The notes below the pieces were generated by a model. That model was not told where the DNA came from. It saw nothing but the letters and a program-made list of their open reading frames with translations, and searched no databases. Made by a program: the position numbers and the translations under genes. A stretch of 64,000 nucleotides of DNA, taken from assembly GCA_963556195.1 (NCBI GenBank), contig OY744547.1, forward strand, positions 2,477,942-2,541,941, given 5' to 3'. Origin of the DNA: Sepiola atlantica. Its lineage: Eukaryota; Mollusca; Cephalopoda; Sepiida; Sepiolidae. Positions 11,061 through 22,689 of the stretch are shown in pieces. The number at the start of each line of letters is the position of its first letter. The first letter of the stretch is position 1.

Positions 11061-11292
11061 ATGATGATGATGATGACGATGATGATGATGATGTTGCTGC
11101 TGCTGCTGATGATGATGATGCTGCTGCTGATGATGTTGCTGCTGCTGATGTTGCTGCTGCTGATGTTGCTGCTGCTGCTGCTGATGATGATGATGTTGCT
11201 GCTGCTGATGATGATGCTGATGATGATGATGTTGCTGCTGCTGATGATGATGTTGCTGCTGATGATGTTGCTGCTGATGATGATGATGTTGC

Positions 11293-11333
<41 letters not shown>

Positions 11334-11335
11334 TC
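11056..11335. repeat. (GAT)n / (GCTGCT)n compound trinucleotide array
   Basis: Starts as the (GAT)n tail of the RTE-like LINE (same tail seen at 33598) and expands into alternating GAT and TGC blocks. Frames on both strands are open and encode homopolymer runs; not genes. Confidence 0.95.
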
Positions 11336-11683
11336 TTACTTGAAGGTGTTTCATAAAGACCATGACTATCTATTTTATGAGGAAAGCATGTTACAACGTG
11401 CTGGTTTGTTATATGTTGTGTTTTCTGACTGACGCCATTTTCTATCATCTCTAGTGAATGACACTTTTCATGACCTCTTAAATGTCAGTTATGCAATTTT
11501 ATTTGTCTCAACCGGAAATATTTTTCTCATCTGTCATAAAAAAAACCCAGTTTTTATGTCTTTTTAATCCTTTTTTTTTTTCAATTTTCTTATCTTTTTG
11601 TTTTTGCTGGGGATAAATATGCGGTCTCCAAAGCTGACTTCTGTTCGGGGTTAGTACGTGGAACGAGTTGATAAGCATGAAAA

Positions 11684-11684
11684 C

Positions 11685-11715
<31 letters not shown>

Positions 11716-11799
11716 CTTCTTCTTCTTCTTCTTCTTCTTCTTCTTCTTCTTCTTCTTTTTTTTTCTTCTTCTTTTTCTTCCCCTTTTTCTTCTAGTCTA

Positions 11800-11830
<31 letters not shown>

Positions 11831-12315
11831 CTTCTTCTTCTTCTTCTTCTTCTCTTTTTTTTCTTCTTCTTTTTCTTCCCCTTTTTCTTCTAGTCTAACT
11901 TCCTGTTCTTCTTCTTCTTCTTCTTCTTCTTCTTCTTCTTCTTTTCCTTCTTCTTTTTTTCTTTCTTCTTCTTCTTCTTCTTCTTCTTCTTCTTCTTCTT
12001 CTTCTTCTTCTTCTTCTTCTTCTTCTCTTTTTTTCTTCTTCTTTTTCTTCCCCTTTTTCTTCTAGTCTAACTTCCTCTTCTTCTTCTTCTTCTTCTTCTT
12101 CTTCTTCTTCTTCTTCTTTTCCTTCTTCTTCTTCTTTTTTTCTTTCTTCTTCTTCTTCTTCTTCTTCTTCTTTTTCTTCTTCTTTTCTTTCTTTCTCCTT
12201 CTTCTTCTTCTTCTTCTTCTTCTATTTTTCTTTCTTCTTCTTCTTCTTCTTCTTCTTCTTCTTCTTTTTCTTCTTCTTTTCTTTCTTTCTTCTTCTTCTT
12301 CTTTTCTTTCTTCTT
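11684..12315. repeat. (CTT)n array with higher-order repetition
   Basis: CTT blocks are separated by a recurring TTTTTTTCTTCTTCTTTTTC, TTCCCCTTTTTCTTCTAGTC interruption seen three times, which suggests duplication of larger blocks of roughly 120-180 bp. Confidence 0.95.
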
Positions 12316-12339
12316 CCGATTTATTTTTGAACAACCCTT

Positions 12340-13280
12340 TGATTAGTCCTCTATAAGAGGGTGGGGCCTGCCTGTCAGTCTTGATCGAAGTCTTCCACTC
12401 CAGGCTCGGTGGTCGTGAGGATCTAAGTTGTTAATCTCCTAGGATGCACGGTCACATTTACACAGCTCATCTCATGAAAGCCTCGGTCTTCCAGCCTGCC
12501 GACTTGATTAAAAATATCAACACAAAAGCATTCCTTGCCATGATGAACATACAAATCGAAATATCGGAGCTCAGGAACACTTTAAACATGTTTCTGTGTT
12601 AATATTGTTTATTAGTTTGTTTCCATGCATATCAAATCATTCCATTTACTTTTGTCAGAAATTTAAATTGAATTACCACTGCCAAAGCAAAAGGTTATGT
12701 TTTAGGTTGAATTTGTTTGTCACTATATTTTTTTTGTCTACAGCCTAGCGTCAACATCGCCTGACCAATCGTCACTAAACTTGGTCAAAATATCAGCCAA
12801 CTTAGAATTTATTTAATTTGGTCAAAGGTCAAAGACACAGAAAGGGTAAAAGCCACATTTTGGTGATAACTTCGGTTCTGTTCAGATGGGAACTCCTTAC
12901 TTGGCCCATATTGTAGCTAATGAAGTCTCGCATCTTATATGATCTTGACTTTTATTTTTTACTTTGACCTTGAACAGTTCGGTCAAGGTCGAAATGTTGA
13001 GGGAATTTCAACTTTTAATTTTCCCATATTTTATGTATGGATCTGATGTTCTTTGATAATGGTAAGCGTATGCACAATTTCAGCCTGATCAGATAAATAT
13101 TTTTTCAGTTATCAACGATTTCATGGCATAACTTAAGGAATACTACATACAATATGGAGAAGTACGGACCAGATATGACTGGCCCATCGTTACGTCATCA
13201 GACTGACTTATGTTTGTGTTAGTATATGGAATGAGTTGATAAGTATGTAAATAAACTAGTTAACACAGAAACATACCGTG
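12340..13280. other. Intergenic DNA, repeat-like
   Basis: Contains GGTCAAAGGTCAAAGACACA and TTTGACCTTGAACAG-type motifs common in molluscan interspersed repeats; no coding potential seen. Confidence 0.4.
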
Positions 13281-13282
13281 GT

Positions 13283-13440
13283 GCTACCAGATCAGGCTGT
13301 CTGAAGATATCGGCTTTCATGACACAAAATGCACCAAACATTGATGTTTTATTGTTTTTTCCTCTTTGCCAAACTCAATCATGTTCTGCAAAATCCAAAA
13401 CAAAAAGCAACAATTTGCCTCCCTCCCCTTCCCCCCTTTC
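13283..13440 (+). repeat. Interspersed repeat shared with 8140-8300
   Basis: A second copy with the same order of conserved blocks; about 70-75% similar by eye. Confidence 0.6.
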
Positions 13441-14071
13441 TCTCTTCCCCCCTAACAATCAACCAACATCCTAATCCTATGATGTCGATTGACCGACGGT
13501 GTGGGTGAATACACACACGAGCCATGCCCAAAAGTTCCGTCCAAAACGAAATAAGATTTTTGTTTCAAAAACCGGCTCCCACAGACATTATTTGGCGAAA
13601 AAGCAAAAGTGGCTGTCACATGGTCTGATTCCTACTACGTCCGACACTCCTCGCCGATTAAGAAACATTTTTGTGCTTAAATAAAACCATGCGCTGGGAG
13701 CCGATAAAATGTAATTTTAGCTGAGATTTTCGTCGAGAAAAAGGAGGTTGAAAAAAATCAGCACATGGAACCAGAGGATAACGTTTCCACTTCCCTCGCC
13801 CCCTTGGGGCTTGTGAGGCTGCTACTATCCACTTTCAACTCACGCATATATTCTTACGCACCCGGCTGACAAAAAGCGGCACACACACAAATGCCTACAC
13901 GCCCTATCAATTCTCAACTCATGTGCACGCGCACACACACACACCCTGACAAAAGGCGACACACATTCATACACCGTCTCACTCACATACACACTCATAA
14001 ATTACAGACATAAACATTTTATTACTCTTCTAACTGAACATTTCAAATGAACAATTAATGTCTTCTAATTT

Positions 14072-14073
<2 letters not shown>
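13440..14073. other. Intergenic DNA
   Basis: Contains two short related stretches with GCTGACAAAAAGCGGCACAC and CTGACAAAAGGCGACACACA. No gene recognised. Confidence 0.4.

Positions 14074-14131
<58 letters not shown>
14074..14131. repeat. (TA)n microsatellite
   Basis: A pure TA run of about 58 bp. Confidence 0.95.
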
Positions 14132-14135
<4 letters not shown>

Positions 14136-14309
14136 TCTTGTGTTTTCTTCTTTCTTCTTCCATTCATCTTTTATTTATGCCTGTTTCTTTGTTTTAAACA
14201 CTTTTATAACAATTTTAATGTAAGCGTCGATCTTAGCATTTTCTCTAAGACACAAACTGCTACAAATGAACAAATTGTACTTTTTTTTACGCCATATTAT
14301 TTTTGCCCA

Positions 14310-14520
14310 TTTTTTGTTTGCAAAGAATAATTTGTTTTCTGATTTTTGCAAACAATAATTTGTTTTCTGATTTTTGCAAAAAATAATTTGTTTTCTGATT
14401 TTTGCAAACGAGAATTTGTTTTCTGATTTTTGCAAACGAGAATTTGTCTTCTGATTTTTGCAAACGAGAATTTGTTTTCTGATTTTTGCAAACGAGAATT
14501 TGTTTTCTGATTTTTGCAGT
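14310..14520. repeat. Minisatellite, 29-30-bp unit
   Basis: About seven copies of CAAACGAGAATTTGTTTTCT plus GATTTTTG. It lies directly left of the foldback element at 14561. The unit length lets short frames run open, which explains lysine/asparagine-rich repeated ORFs on the - strand. Confidence 0.9.
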
Positions 14521-14560
14521 AACAAATACTAAAAATGGAATTGAAATATATATCAATTTG

Positions 14561-15392
14561 GCACATCTGCATTTTAGGGACACAACAAATTTATTTGTTT
14601 TCATTTCAGAAGAGCTACATTAGCGTCAGAGGCAGACAAGTTTGAATTTATTACAATATTTGGTGCTTCTTTACTTTCACAATAACATGTTAGGCCTCTC
14701 TTAAAAAAATAGCTAATGAAATGTATAAACTTTTTTATATGCTTATGTGGTAGCTGAAAAGAAGATTGTACACCAAAAAGTACGCAAATTCATCCAGTAT
14801 TTATTAAATTAAAAATAAAAAAAACGTTTGGGTTATCTCCCTTGCCTAATTAGTAAGTAAAATGTCTGCCGATACGTAATATCGTTTTTTCTTCTTTTTC
14901 TTATAAGTTAATAAATACTGGATGAATCCGCGTAATATTTTCTGTACAATCTTATTTTTTAGCTAACACGTAAGTACATAGCAAAGTTTATACATTTTTA
15001 AAAATATTTTTATGTTATTGTGAAACTACAGAAGCACCCAATATTTTACTATATTATCAGTAAACTGTTCGTTTTGAAAAAAAAAAAACACCTTCAAAGA
15101 TACTTTTGATTTTCACAAATTTTAATTTCTTAAATTTTTTTCGTGTTATCACCAAAAAACAAATTGAAAAAACATGACTGTTTTAATTTAATTTTGAAAA
15201 AAAAAAAATGCATACTTTAATAAATGCTCTATTACTTAATTTGATTTTGTTATTTCTCGTGAGAAATTTTCGTTTTGTAACCTTTGCCATTAAGTAAAAA
15301 AAAAAAAATGGATTGTCTGCCGCTGACGCTAATGTAGCTCTTCTGAAATGAAAACAAATAAATTCGTTGTGGCCCTAAAATGCAAAAATGCT
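14561..15392. mobile_element. 830-bp foldback element with three nested inverted arms
   Basis: Outer arm 14561-14632 (GCACATCTGCATTTTAGGGA ... GAAGAGCTACATTAGCGTCA) is inverted at 15309-15390. A middle arm 14658-14690 is inverted at 15012-15050, and an inner arm 14738-14810 (CTGAAAAGAAGATTGTACAC, CATCCAGTATTTATTAA) at 14905-14975. The whole sequence could fold into one long interrupted hairpin. Confidence 0.75.
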
Positions 15393-16149
15393 ATCCAATT
15401 TTAAAAATTTTTACTTTGAAAATATTAATTAACATTAAAAAAAATTTAATTAATCAACAAATAATAAAATCAACTAGAGTTTTTTTTATAAATGGAATCG
15501 AAATATATTACAAATTTAGGGTTACGGTTAGGTTAGGGTCAGGGTTTAGAGTTAAGGTTGATACGCCAGTATAGCTGAATAGTGTACTTCTAACGACCAC
15601 CAATACATACACTCATTTTATTATTTGGCTTAACGTGAGATGCGAACCTTGAAAGAAAAACCCAAGTCGTGGACATTGAACAAAAGTAAAAATAAGAATA
15701 AAAAAAAATCGAACCGGACGAAAATAAAAGGAGGTATAATTTTTGCCTTAACACCGCTCGAAATGTGTGACGTAATATTTGGACGCCATAACTGAGTACA
15801 CATCTTCAAAATTATATATAAAAAAAACAAACTTTTGTTTGTTCGTCTGAAGACCTTTGTGGTAGGATGGTGGCTGAATTGTCGTCTCGAGACATATTTT
15901 AGTAGTGCTTACCACGAACGGCTTCAAGTTTGACAGTTATTCAAGATGTAACATGTCCTTTTGTTCTTCTCCATTCCGTTTTCAACATGATCTGTGTTTA
16001 TCAGTGTTTGAAATAACTGCATTCAGGTAAACAAAACAAATATTTATATATTTCTTCGTTTCGAATAAAAAAAAAAATGGAGTTTTGTCAAACAAAACTG
16101 AACGCGACGTTATGTTTCGAAATTTTTTGAGATGAGGATTACTTATTTA
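15393..16149. other. AT-rich intergenic DNA
   Basis: Degenerate TTAGGG-like stretch at 15515-15560; otherwise nothing recognised. Confidence 0.4.
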
Positions 16150-16862
16150 TTTTTATTATTCGGATTAGCATTCTCGTCGTGGTTGTTATATTCACAACGT
16201 TTCCACCGATGTAACCTCCAGCCTTTTTCAAGTGCGTCTTTCCGAACTTGGGAACATTCGAGTCGAACTTGTGCATCTTTATGCCGAACTCGGGAACCTA
16301 GAACCATGGCGCAACAGCTAAAAGCATTGATTAGCAATGAGTTCTAAGTGAGATTTCGAGGGGTTGAAGGTCCAATCCTTACTGCAGTCGATAATAACTA
16401 AGAATAAGGTACTTTGTTAGATTGGGACCCGCGCGAAAAGTCCCCGCGCGTCGGTGGTTTCCGGCGTTTTACGTAAAACGCCGGAAAGCCCCGAAGCGGT
16501 TAGTCAATGAAACTGCGTGAAAATGAATAACCGATTGAAATGAATAAGCAGACGACATCTAAACTTGATAATTGAATTTTTGACGTCTGCAAACGAGCAC
16601 TGTCCGGCGTTTTACGTAAACATCCGGAAAGTACCGACGCCGAGGCAGTTTTAGTGCGGGTCCTAATGTAAAAAAAAAAAGCACCAAGAATAACATAATA
16701 ATTAACACTTATTTTTGGTCATGGCTGACGGAATGAGAACAATCTACCTCCGTAAAGGGTTCAGTTTAGAACTCTAGTGTACAGATTCCCGAGTTAAACA
16801 TAAAAGATTCACAAGTTCGACAAGATGCACCCGAAGAAGGTGGAATGTTACATCGGTCGAAA
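16150..16862 (+). mobile_element. Composite TIR + tRNA-like element with nested MITE
   Basis: Left end CACAACGTTTCCACCGATGT..., tRNA-like head at 16303-16380 (TGGCGCAACAG and GGTCCAATCC), body with TCATGGCTGACGGAATGAGA, and right end GAAGAAGGTGGAATGTTACA then TCGGTCGAAAC. It is interrupted by the MITE at 16419-16672 and cut at the right by a LINE-B insertion. Confidence 0.65.
16419..16672. mobile_element. GC-rich MITE with palindromic internal motif
   Basis: Ends TTAGATTGGGACCCGCGCG and, inverted, ...AGTGCGGGTCCTAATG. It carries a perfect 24-bp palindrome at 16461-16484 (CCGGCGTTTTAC and its inverse) and a second imperfect copy at about 16603-16626. GC content is clearly above its surroundings. 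Confidence 0.7.
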
Positions 16863-17650
16863 CTACCAGAAACCTTTTCAACCACCGATTGTCATGGCAA
16901 ATAACACCCTACCTGAGAGTTCATCATTCAAACTCCTCGGCCTAACCTTCACAGATTACATGAATTAGAACAAATACATTGAAGACGTTGCCAAGGCTGC
17001 TGCAAAGAAGGTTGGCTCCCTCTACCGTGCTAGTAAACTCCTCACACCTGACATTATCCTGTATCTCTACAAAGCCACCATCCGCCCATGCATGGAGTAT
17101 TGTTGCCACATCTGGGCTGGTGCATCATCTATTACTCTCTCCCTCCTTGACAAGGTCCAAAAAAGAGTCGCCAACTTAATAGGACCCTCACTGTCCACCA
17201 AGCTCCAGTCTCTGTCCCATCGCCGCAATGTAGCATCCTTGTGCTTGTTTTACAAATACTTCAATGGATTATGCTCTGATGAATTGGCTACTCTGGTGCC
17301 CCCTCGACGTAAATTCACTAGACCAACTCGACAATCAGCTAAATCCCATCCATTCACTGTGGAGGTCCCCAGATGCTGGAGAGCTTTCTACTCAAATAGC
17401 TTCTTTCCTCGTGCTGCTGGCCTCTGGAACTCCCTCCCTGCTGACCTCTGGAACTCCCTCCCTGCCCCCTGTTTCCCCGACAGTACTGACATGCAGAAAT
17501 TTAAAACTAATGTAAACAGACATCTCGCTGCACAGATCCCAACTTAGGTTGACCCCCCCCCCTACCTTCTCCCCTTTTCTTTCTTCTCAGTAGCCCCTTT
17601 TGTCTACAGTGGCGGCCTGCCTTGTTTGGGGTGAACTACGTTAAAAAAAA
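16862..17650 (+). pseudogene. LINE-B fragment, 3' end
   Basis: Reads KKVGSLYRASKLLTPDIILY, then EYCCHIWAGASSITLSLLDK, NLIGPSLSTKLQSLSHRRNV, FFPRAAGLWNSLP (partly duplicated, GLWNSLPADLWNSLPA) and a stop, followed by poly-C and the family 3' UTR with poly-A. The left end joins abruptly to the terminal inverted repeat of a foldback element. Confidence 0.85.
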
Positions 17651-19024
17651 AAAACAACAACAACAACAAAAACGTTTTGAATATAACTAACAAAACGAGA
17701 CTCGTAATCCGAATTTACATTTTGTTTTTTAGTGTTTTTTGTTTTGTTGTTTTCTTTTTTTCAGTCACGTGGAAAATTTGTTTTTGTTTTTGTTACCTTC
17801 GCCGTTGTTTGTTGTGGCCTTCGTGTCTTGATCTACGAAGTTCAAAGAAAGGTCGACACATAACTTGACTGGATTTCTACGGGATCTAACCCTTCGTCGT
17901 TCCCATTTTTACCCCGAATATCGACATTATACACGGGGGGGGGGGGGGGGGGATTGAAAGAAAGTTGGATACTATTAAATCCAAACAGAATAATTCGATT
18001 CTACTTTTTTGTCGTTGTTGCGATTACTGAAAAACTTAGCTGTAAAAATTTAAAAAAAATTAAAAAAAATAAATAAATAAAAAACCCAAATATTTATATA
18101 ATTTAGACTTTAGAGTGGGGTATCTGTTTAGCATATCAATTTAACATAAAATGATCACCCACTTTCCGACCAGATATTGTTTGAATGACATATGACCATG
18201 GCCATCCCTATGGCCATGCATATAACCAATGTCTGGTTTTAGTGAAATCTTAGTTATTTATTTATTTATTATTATTTTTTTGGGGGGGAGGGGGGTAGTG
18301 ACCTATTTCCACCGGGACTTAGGGTTAGCACTAGGGTTAAGGGAGGCATGTACCTATTGTTTATAATTTTTCGGTACTTGTAAGGAATTGGTATCCACAG
18401 GATTTCACTACTTACAGAGTCAGTCACAGAAAATGCCTGAAGCAGTTTGCGATTGGAAAGCTGCAAAAAATATAAAAAGGCATGCGAAGGGTTAGGGTTA
18501 AAAAAATTTTAGCCCCTAAAAAAATAAAAAATTTTCTAAAAAAATTTCTAAAAAAAAAAAAGAATGAAAACAATGTGGCTTTCAAATCGTAAACTGTTTC
18601 TGCAATTTCTGGGACTGACTCGGGATTCTCTATCAACACTCGGAACTGACTCCACTCGGACTGAAATCTTTTGAATGCCCATTCCTTACAAGTACCAAAA
18701 GTTGTTTCTGACTGTTGAAAGATGAACCGGTACTTTTAATGAATGGGTATCCAAAGGATTTTAGTACTTACCGAACCACGACTTACAAGATGTATAGTTC
18801 AAGCATAGTGGACATGCCTGGGTATCCGCACTGCAGCAGGACCGAAGAAGAAATGCACCGTCCGTGTCTGATGGCAGCACTCCATCTCAAACAACTTAGT
18901 GCATTCCACTGCAAAATTAACCCTAACTCCGACAAGTCATTCTCACAAGACACCTGCGCTGGCTGGGTCATGCCCTCCGCTATAAACCTGGAGAGTTCAT
19001 CTATGAAGCAATTGCTCCAGCTTC
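17651..19024. other. Intergenic DNA with a 109-codon frame of unknown status
   Basis: A 14-bp poly-G run at about 17937-17951. Three related short blocks contain GGTATCCA(C/A)AGGATTT and TTAC(A/T)AGTACC in mixed orientations (18360-18730), suggesting a small repeat. The open frame 18715-19044 has no recognisable motif and overlaps repeat D, so I do not call it a gene. Confidence 0.4.
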
Positions 19025-19185
19025 CCAACCTGGCTGGTTTCTGACAAAGGGGGAAGAATTGCTGTTTTCTGGGTCAAAATCTATCCATCTAACACTATCA
19101 TTGGCTAGTTTTTAACCTTGAAGTAGTATTTTTTATACTTACATTAAGTGGCTTCATGCCTTGTCTGGAGCGATTTTCATAAAAA
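19025..19185 (-). repeat. Interspersed repeat D
   Basis: The - strand shows TCGCTCCAGACAAGGCATGA and AGCCACTTAATGTAAG, also seen at 27772, 55668, 55855 and 61846. Confidence 0.7.
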
Positions 19186-19491
19186 ACCCCGATCGGATTA
19201 TTTGTTGAAAGCACTACAATTGCCCAGCATAGATGTTATATTAAAAACGAATCGGTTGTCCTGGTATGGTTGTTGGAGTGTTCGATCTCCTGGATAAACT
19301 GTTGTAGAAGCATGGACATTTTGAATTGCAGGAAGATTGACTGGTCAGCCGAAGAAGACTCGGAAGCAAGTGATTAGACAAGATCGTACAGAGTGACGTT
19401 TGGAGGCAGTTGACCCATGAGGACTGGAGAGTAAGCTTGCACAATATTAAAAAACGTCTGACCCTTGGAAAGGGAAAAGTGACATTAAATG

Positions 19492-19540
<49 letters not shown>

Positions 19541-19799
19541 TAGATAGATAGATAGATATATCTTCGATGATGCCCTCTCCTAACTTTTATTTTTGCCCCT
19601 GGCCTCCTCAAATTGTATTTATCTTGGATGGACACCATCCACTCCCAAACTCTACCCCTAATTTCTTTTCCTCCCACTTAGTTCCACTCCCACTTAGAGA
19701 TTGACCTGCTTATGTTTGGTTCTAAACAAATTGGAAAACAGTGGGTGGTCTTCTCTTAGAAAACGTTGGGAGAGTCTTACTAACCTGCTCCTGATTTTA
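19186..19799. other. Intergenic DNA with (GA)n/(GATA)n microsatellite
   Basis: (GA)n and (GATA)n at 19491-19560; no gene recognised. Confidence 0.5.
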
Positions 19800-19975
19800 T
19801 TTATTTTATTTTTTTTCTCCCACTTTTTTTTTTCTCCCACTTTTTTTTTTCTCCCACTCCTCATCACTTGAAATTGTAAAAATCTTTTTTTTTCTCTTAC
19901 TCCTCATCACTTGAAATTGTAAAAATCTTTTTTTTTCTCTTACTCCTCATCACTTGAAATTGTAAAAATCTTTTG
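19800..19975. repeat. Short tandem repeat, about 50-bp unit
   Basis: TTTTTCTC(C/T)(C/T)ACTCCTCATC then ACTTGAAATTGTAAAAATC repeated three times. Confidence 0.85.
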
Positions 19976-20234
19976 TAAATAAAATGGATTTGAAACCATT
20001 GTGGATATTTTAAATAGAATAGTCCATAGAGTAAATGTGGTATTTTGGTGATTGCTTAAGTGAAAGTGATGGACAAATGAGGAAAGAATGAAAGGGGCAG
20101 TGCCTGGATGAATGGGTCGAGTTAAGAGTAGGCTAGACAGAGGATGACCAACGACTCTGCTTACTGACTACACTTTTCATGGCCTTGTGCCTAATTTGTA
20201 AGTGAAATTGATTTTTTTAATTTGTCAATAGATA

Positions 20235-20385
20235 ATTCAAACTAGTATCTATTCCATCTTCAGTCAGAGGAGAAATCCTCCTGGACTGAGGCGATTTTTA
20301 TTTTTGTTCCTGATTCCAGCGTTCTCCCATTTTTTTTTTTTTTTCAGGAGGAATTTCTGTCAAATTAAAAACTGATCTGGGGGGG
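20235..20385 (+). mobile_element. U2-headed SINE family 2, partial copy
   Basis: TAGTATCTATTCCATCTTCA is a degenerate head end, followed by the family 2 body (GAAATCCTCCTGGACTGAGG). The A/T-rich middle has drifted and the copy ends at a poly-G run. Confidence 0.5.
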
Positions 20386-21046
20386 GGGGGGGAGCTGATC
20401 CGTACAAGCACCTTGCTTTTAAGAGATGGAAACACTTAAACAAAAAGAAGTCTCTTCCTTTTTATTTAAAAAAAATAAAAGTGTTATCAAATTATTTTCT
20501 CTAAGTTTGGAATTGTATTTATTATGTAATTTCTGGATTACAACCCCCCCCCCCACACACACACCACTAACCCCCATACAAAGCCTAATCCAAAAATGAA
20601 TGTTTACCTTTTCGAAAGTAAACAAAACAAAAACATTTTTAATTTGCGTTCTCACCTTCGACCTCAAAGTTTTAAAAACGTGAATTAAAATTGTTTTTTT
20701 GTTTGATAAAATAAATCTTTCTTTTTTTTTTTTTTTTACAATTATCGATTAAGACAGAAAAAGTTATGAACTGCAGTTATTGTCCTTCAGCTCGGCACTT
20801 TCTTAACTTGTTTATAAAGATGGCGACTATATTTTTTCGGCTGTGGTTTCGTTTCGGCGTTTCACGTGTACTGTGGAATTCGATATAACTTATTGTTTTG
20901 AATGTTATTCATTTTTTTTGATAAAAGTCCAAGATTTTTAACATTCGATAACTTGTAAATAAAAAAAAACCCACATAATTTATGTCAAACGCATTCGAAT
21001 GAAATTCTCTACCTAACCAGCAAAAATACATATTTTTATGTATTTT
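20386..21046. other. AT-rich intergenic DNA
   Basis: Poly-C and poly-T runs; no gene or repeat copy recognised. Confidence 0.4.
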
Positions 21047-21114
21047 TATATATATTTTTATATATTTTCAAAGTTTAATTTTATTACCTGCAGTAATTGT
21101 GAATTGTGGTAATG

Positions 21115-21160
21115 GTCCTCTGAGGAGAAGATTTTCTTTGAAAACTCATGAGTTAAGGAT
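21115..21160 (+). ncRNA. Hammerhead ribozyme (PLE-type), copy 1
   Basis: Core CTGAGGA ... GAAA ... UUA with stem I GUCCU/AGGAU (one G-U), stem II GAAGA/UCUUU with a three-base loop, and stem III AACUC/GAGUU with an AU loop. The predicted cleavage site is after UUA at 21155. The short stem III is the form described for hammerheads of Penelope-like elements. Structure is by hand-folding. Confidence 0.75.
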
Positions 21161-21442
21161 TTTAAAGAACTTTGCCTGAACATTGAATTCTAATAAAATT
21201 TGATTTGCACCTTATTTTATTATTTCACTTTATATAATGCTATTAATGCTCTATCCAGTATATTGAGCTTCAGTTTTATCCGGATGTTCACTAATTAAAG
21301 ATATTAGTTGCCTCTTATATCTTTTGTTGGATTAACTTCATATATATATATATATATATATATTATAATATAAAATGAAGTAATAAAATAAGGTGTCAAT
21401 CAAATTTTATTAGAATTCAAAGTTCATGCAAAGCATCCTTAA

Positions 21443-21489
21443 GTCCTTAGCTCATGAGTTTTCAAAGATAATTCTTCTCTTCAGAGGAC
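21443..21489 (-). ncRNA. Hammerhead ribozyme (PLE-type), copy 2
   Basis: On the - strand: stem I GUCCU/AGGAC (fully paired), CTGAAGA, stem II GAAGA/UCUUU, GAAA, stem III AACUC/GAGCU with one A-C mismatch, and triplet CUA. It forms an inverted pair with copy 1 within a roughly 500-bp inverted repeat. Confidence 0.7.
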
Positions 21490-21550
21490 CATTACCGCAG
21501 TTATACTACTACAGGCAATAAAATTACGCTTTGAAAATATATAAAATTAT

Positions 21551-21592
21551 TAGCTCATGAGTTTTCAAAGATAATTCTTCTCTTCAGAGGAC
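21551..21592 (-). ncRNA. Truncated hammerhead copy (stem I 3' strand lost)
   Basis: Near-identical duplicate of copy 2 through stem III, but the AGGAC that would close stem I is replaced by TAATTTTA. It is part of a roughly 100-bp direct duplication (21440-21540 against 21550-21650). It cannot form the full ribozyme. Confidence 0.6.
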
Positions 21593-21650
21593 CATTACCG
21601 CAGTTATACTACTACAGGCAATAAAATTACGCTTTGAAAATATATAAAAT

Positions 21651-22689
21651 TATATACACAAATATATAAAAATACATAACATCAAACATATCAATCCAAA
21701 AACATACTTTTGTTGAATCCATACAGTCCATCCAGGTCATACAAGTTGAGAAGCATAATCAGGAAGGACATTACTCCAAGATACAAATAGCAGTCCAAAT
21801 ATGTGAAATTGAAGAGGTCGGCAAAGTTATCCAGTCGCGACTTTTTGTATTATTTTGATTGATTTATTTATCATTAACACTGAATATGGACACTATATAT
21901 GGACACTATATAACATCAACTTGTATCTTGCATATGATGGTCTGAATCTGTTGGCCAATAATTGGCACGCACACATATTTGTGGGGGGTGGTGGAATTGT
22001 ACATTCGATCCCCTAAACGCGTTTGCCATATGCATCTCCTCCCTTGTCTGAGAAGATTTGACTTATTAAATATACCCTCTATTTCTCTAAGAACTTACAC
22101 CTAAGGCCACTCTTCAATTCCACTAAAGTCAGATAATTTAATATAATGTAATATAATTTAATATAATATTAATCTAAGTACATACACCGAATTTCACCTT
22201 TTAATTCCACTAAAATCAGTTAACATAATGTAATATAATATTAGTCTATGTAAAAATAAAAATCCGATAACCTGCCTTGCTTTCAGAATAAAATACTCAC
22301 ATTTATTTAATACATCTGCTCTGAAAATAAACCTACACTCTTGTAATATTCCTTCTTTTAATAGTATTATCAATTGACCATATATTTTCTCTGACCCCCC
22401 CCCTCCCGCACCCAGAAAACCTTTCTTTCACCTCAAAATATAAGCAACTGAATTACCCCCACCCTACAGACACACCCAATAACCCCTTTCTCCACTACAC
22501 AGCTTTAGCTGACAATTCAAAGTGAAACTTGAATTTATAGACTTTACCACTCCCAATCCCACCCCACTCCTTCACACACACCCTTAAGAAATTAGCTGTA
22601 CACATTATTCCAACTGATTTCGGTGGATCCAGTTCTGTTCTCTTTAGTCGGCTGAGTTTCCTACCAAAAGCCGAATATTTAAGCTAATA
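21651..22689. other. AT-rich intergenic DNA
   Basis: A pair of related stretches with ATAATGTAATATAAT (22140-22240); otherwise nothing recognised. Confidence 0.4.

Larger units (their letters stand above)
21047..21650. mobile_element. Inverted pair of PLE-like termini plus a direct duplication
   Basis: About 190-bp arms (21047-21245 and 21362-21545) around a TA microsatellite, each with a hammerhead and the tail AATAAAATTTGATT. About 100 bp of the right arm is repeated directly at 21550-21650. Confidence 0.7.

Noticed and set aside
11016..11448. Poly-His/Gln, poly-Ser/Ala, poly-Asp frames
   Set aside because: Trinucleotide repeat expansion following a LINE tail.
18715..19044. 109-codon open frame as a gene
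   Set aside because: No recognisable motif, no splice context, and it overlaps interspersed repeat D on the other strand.
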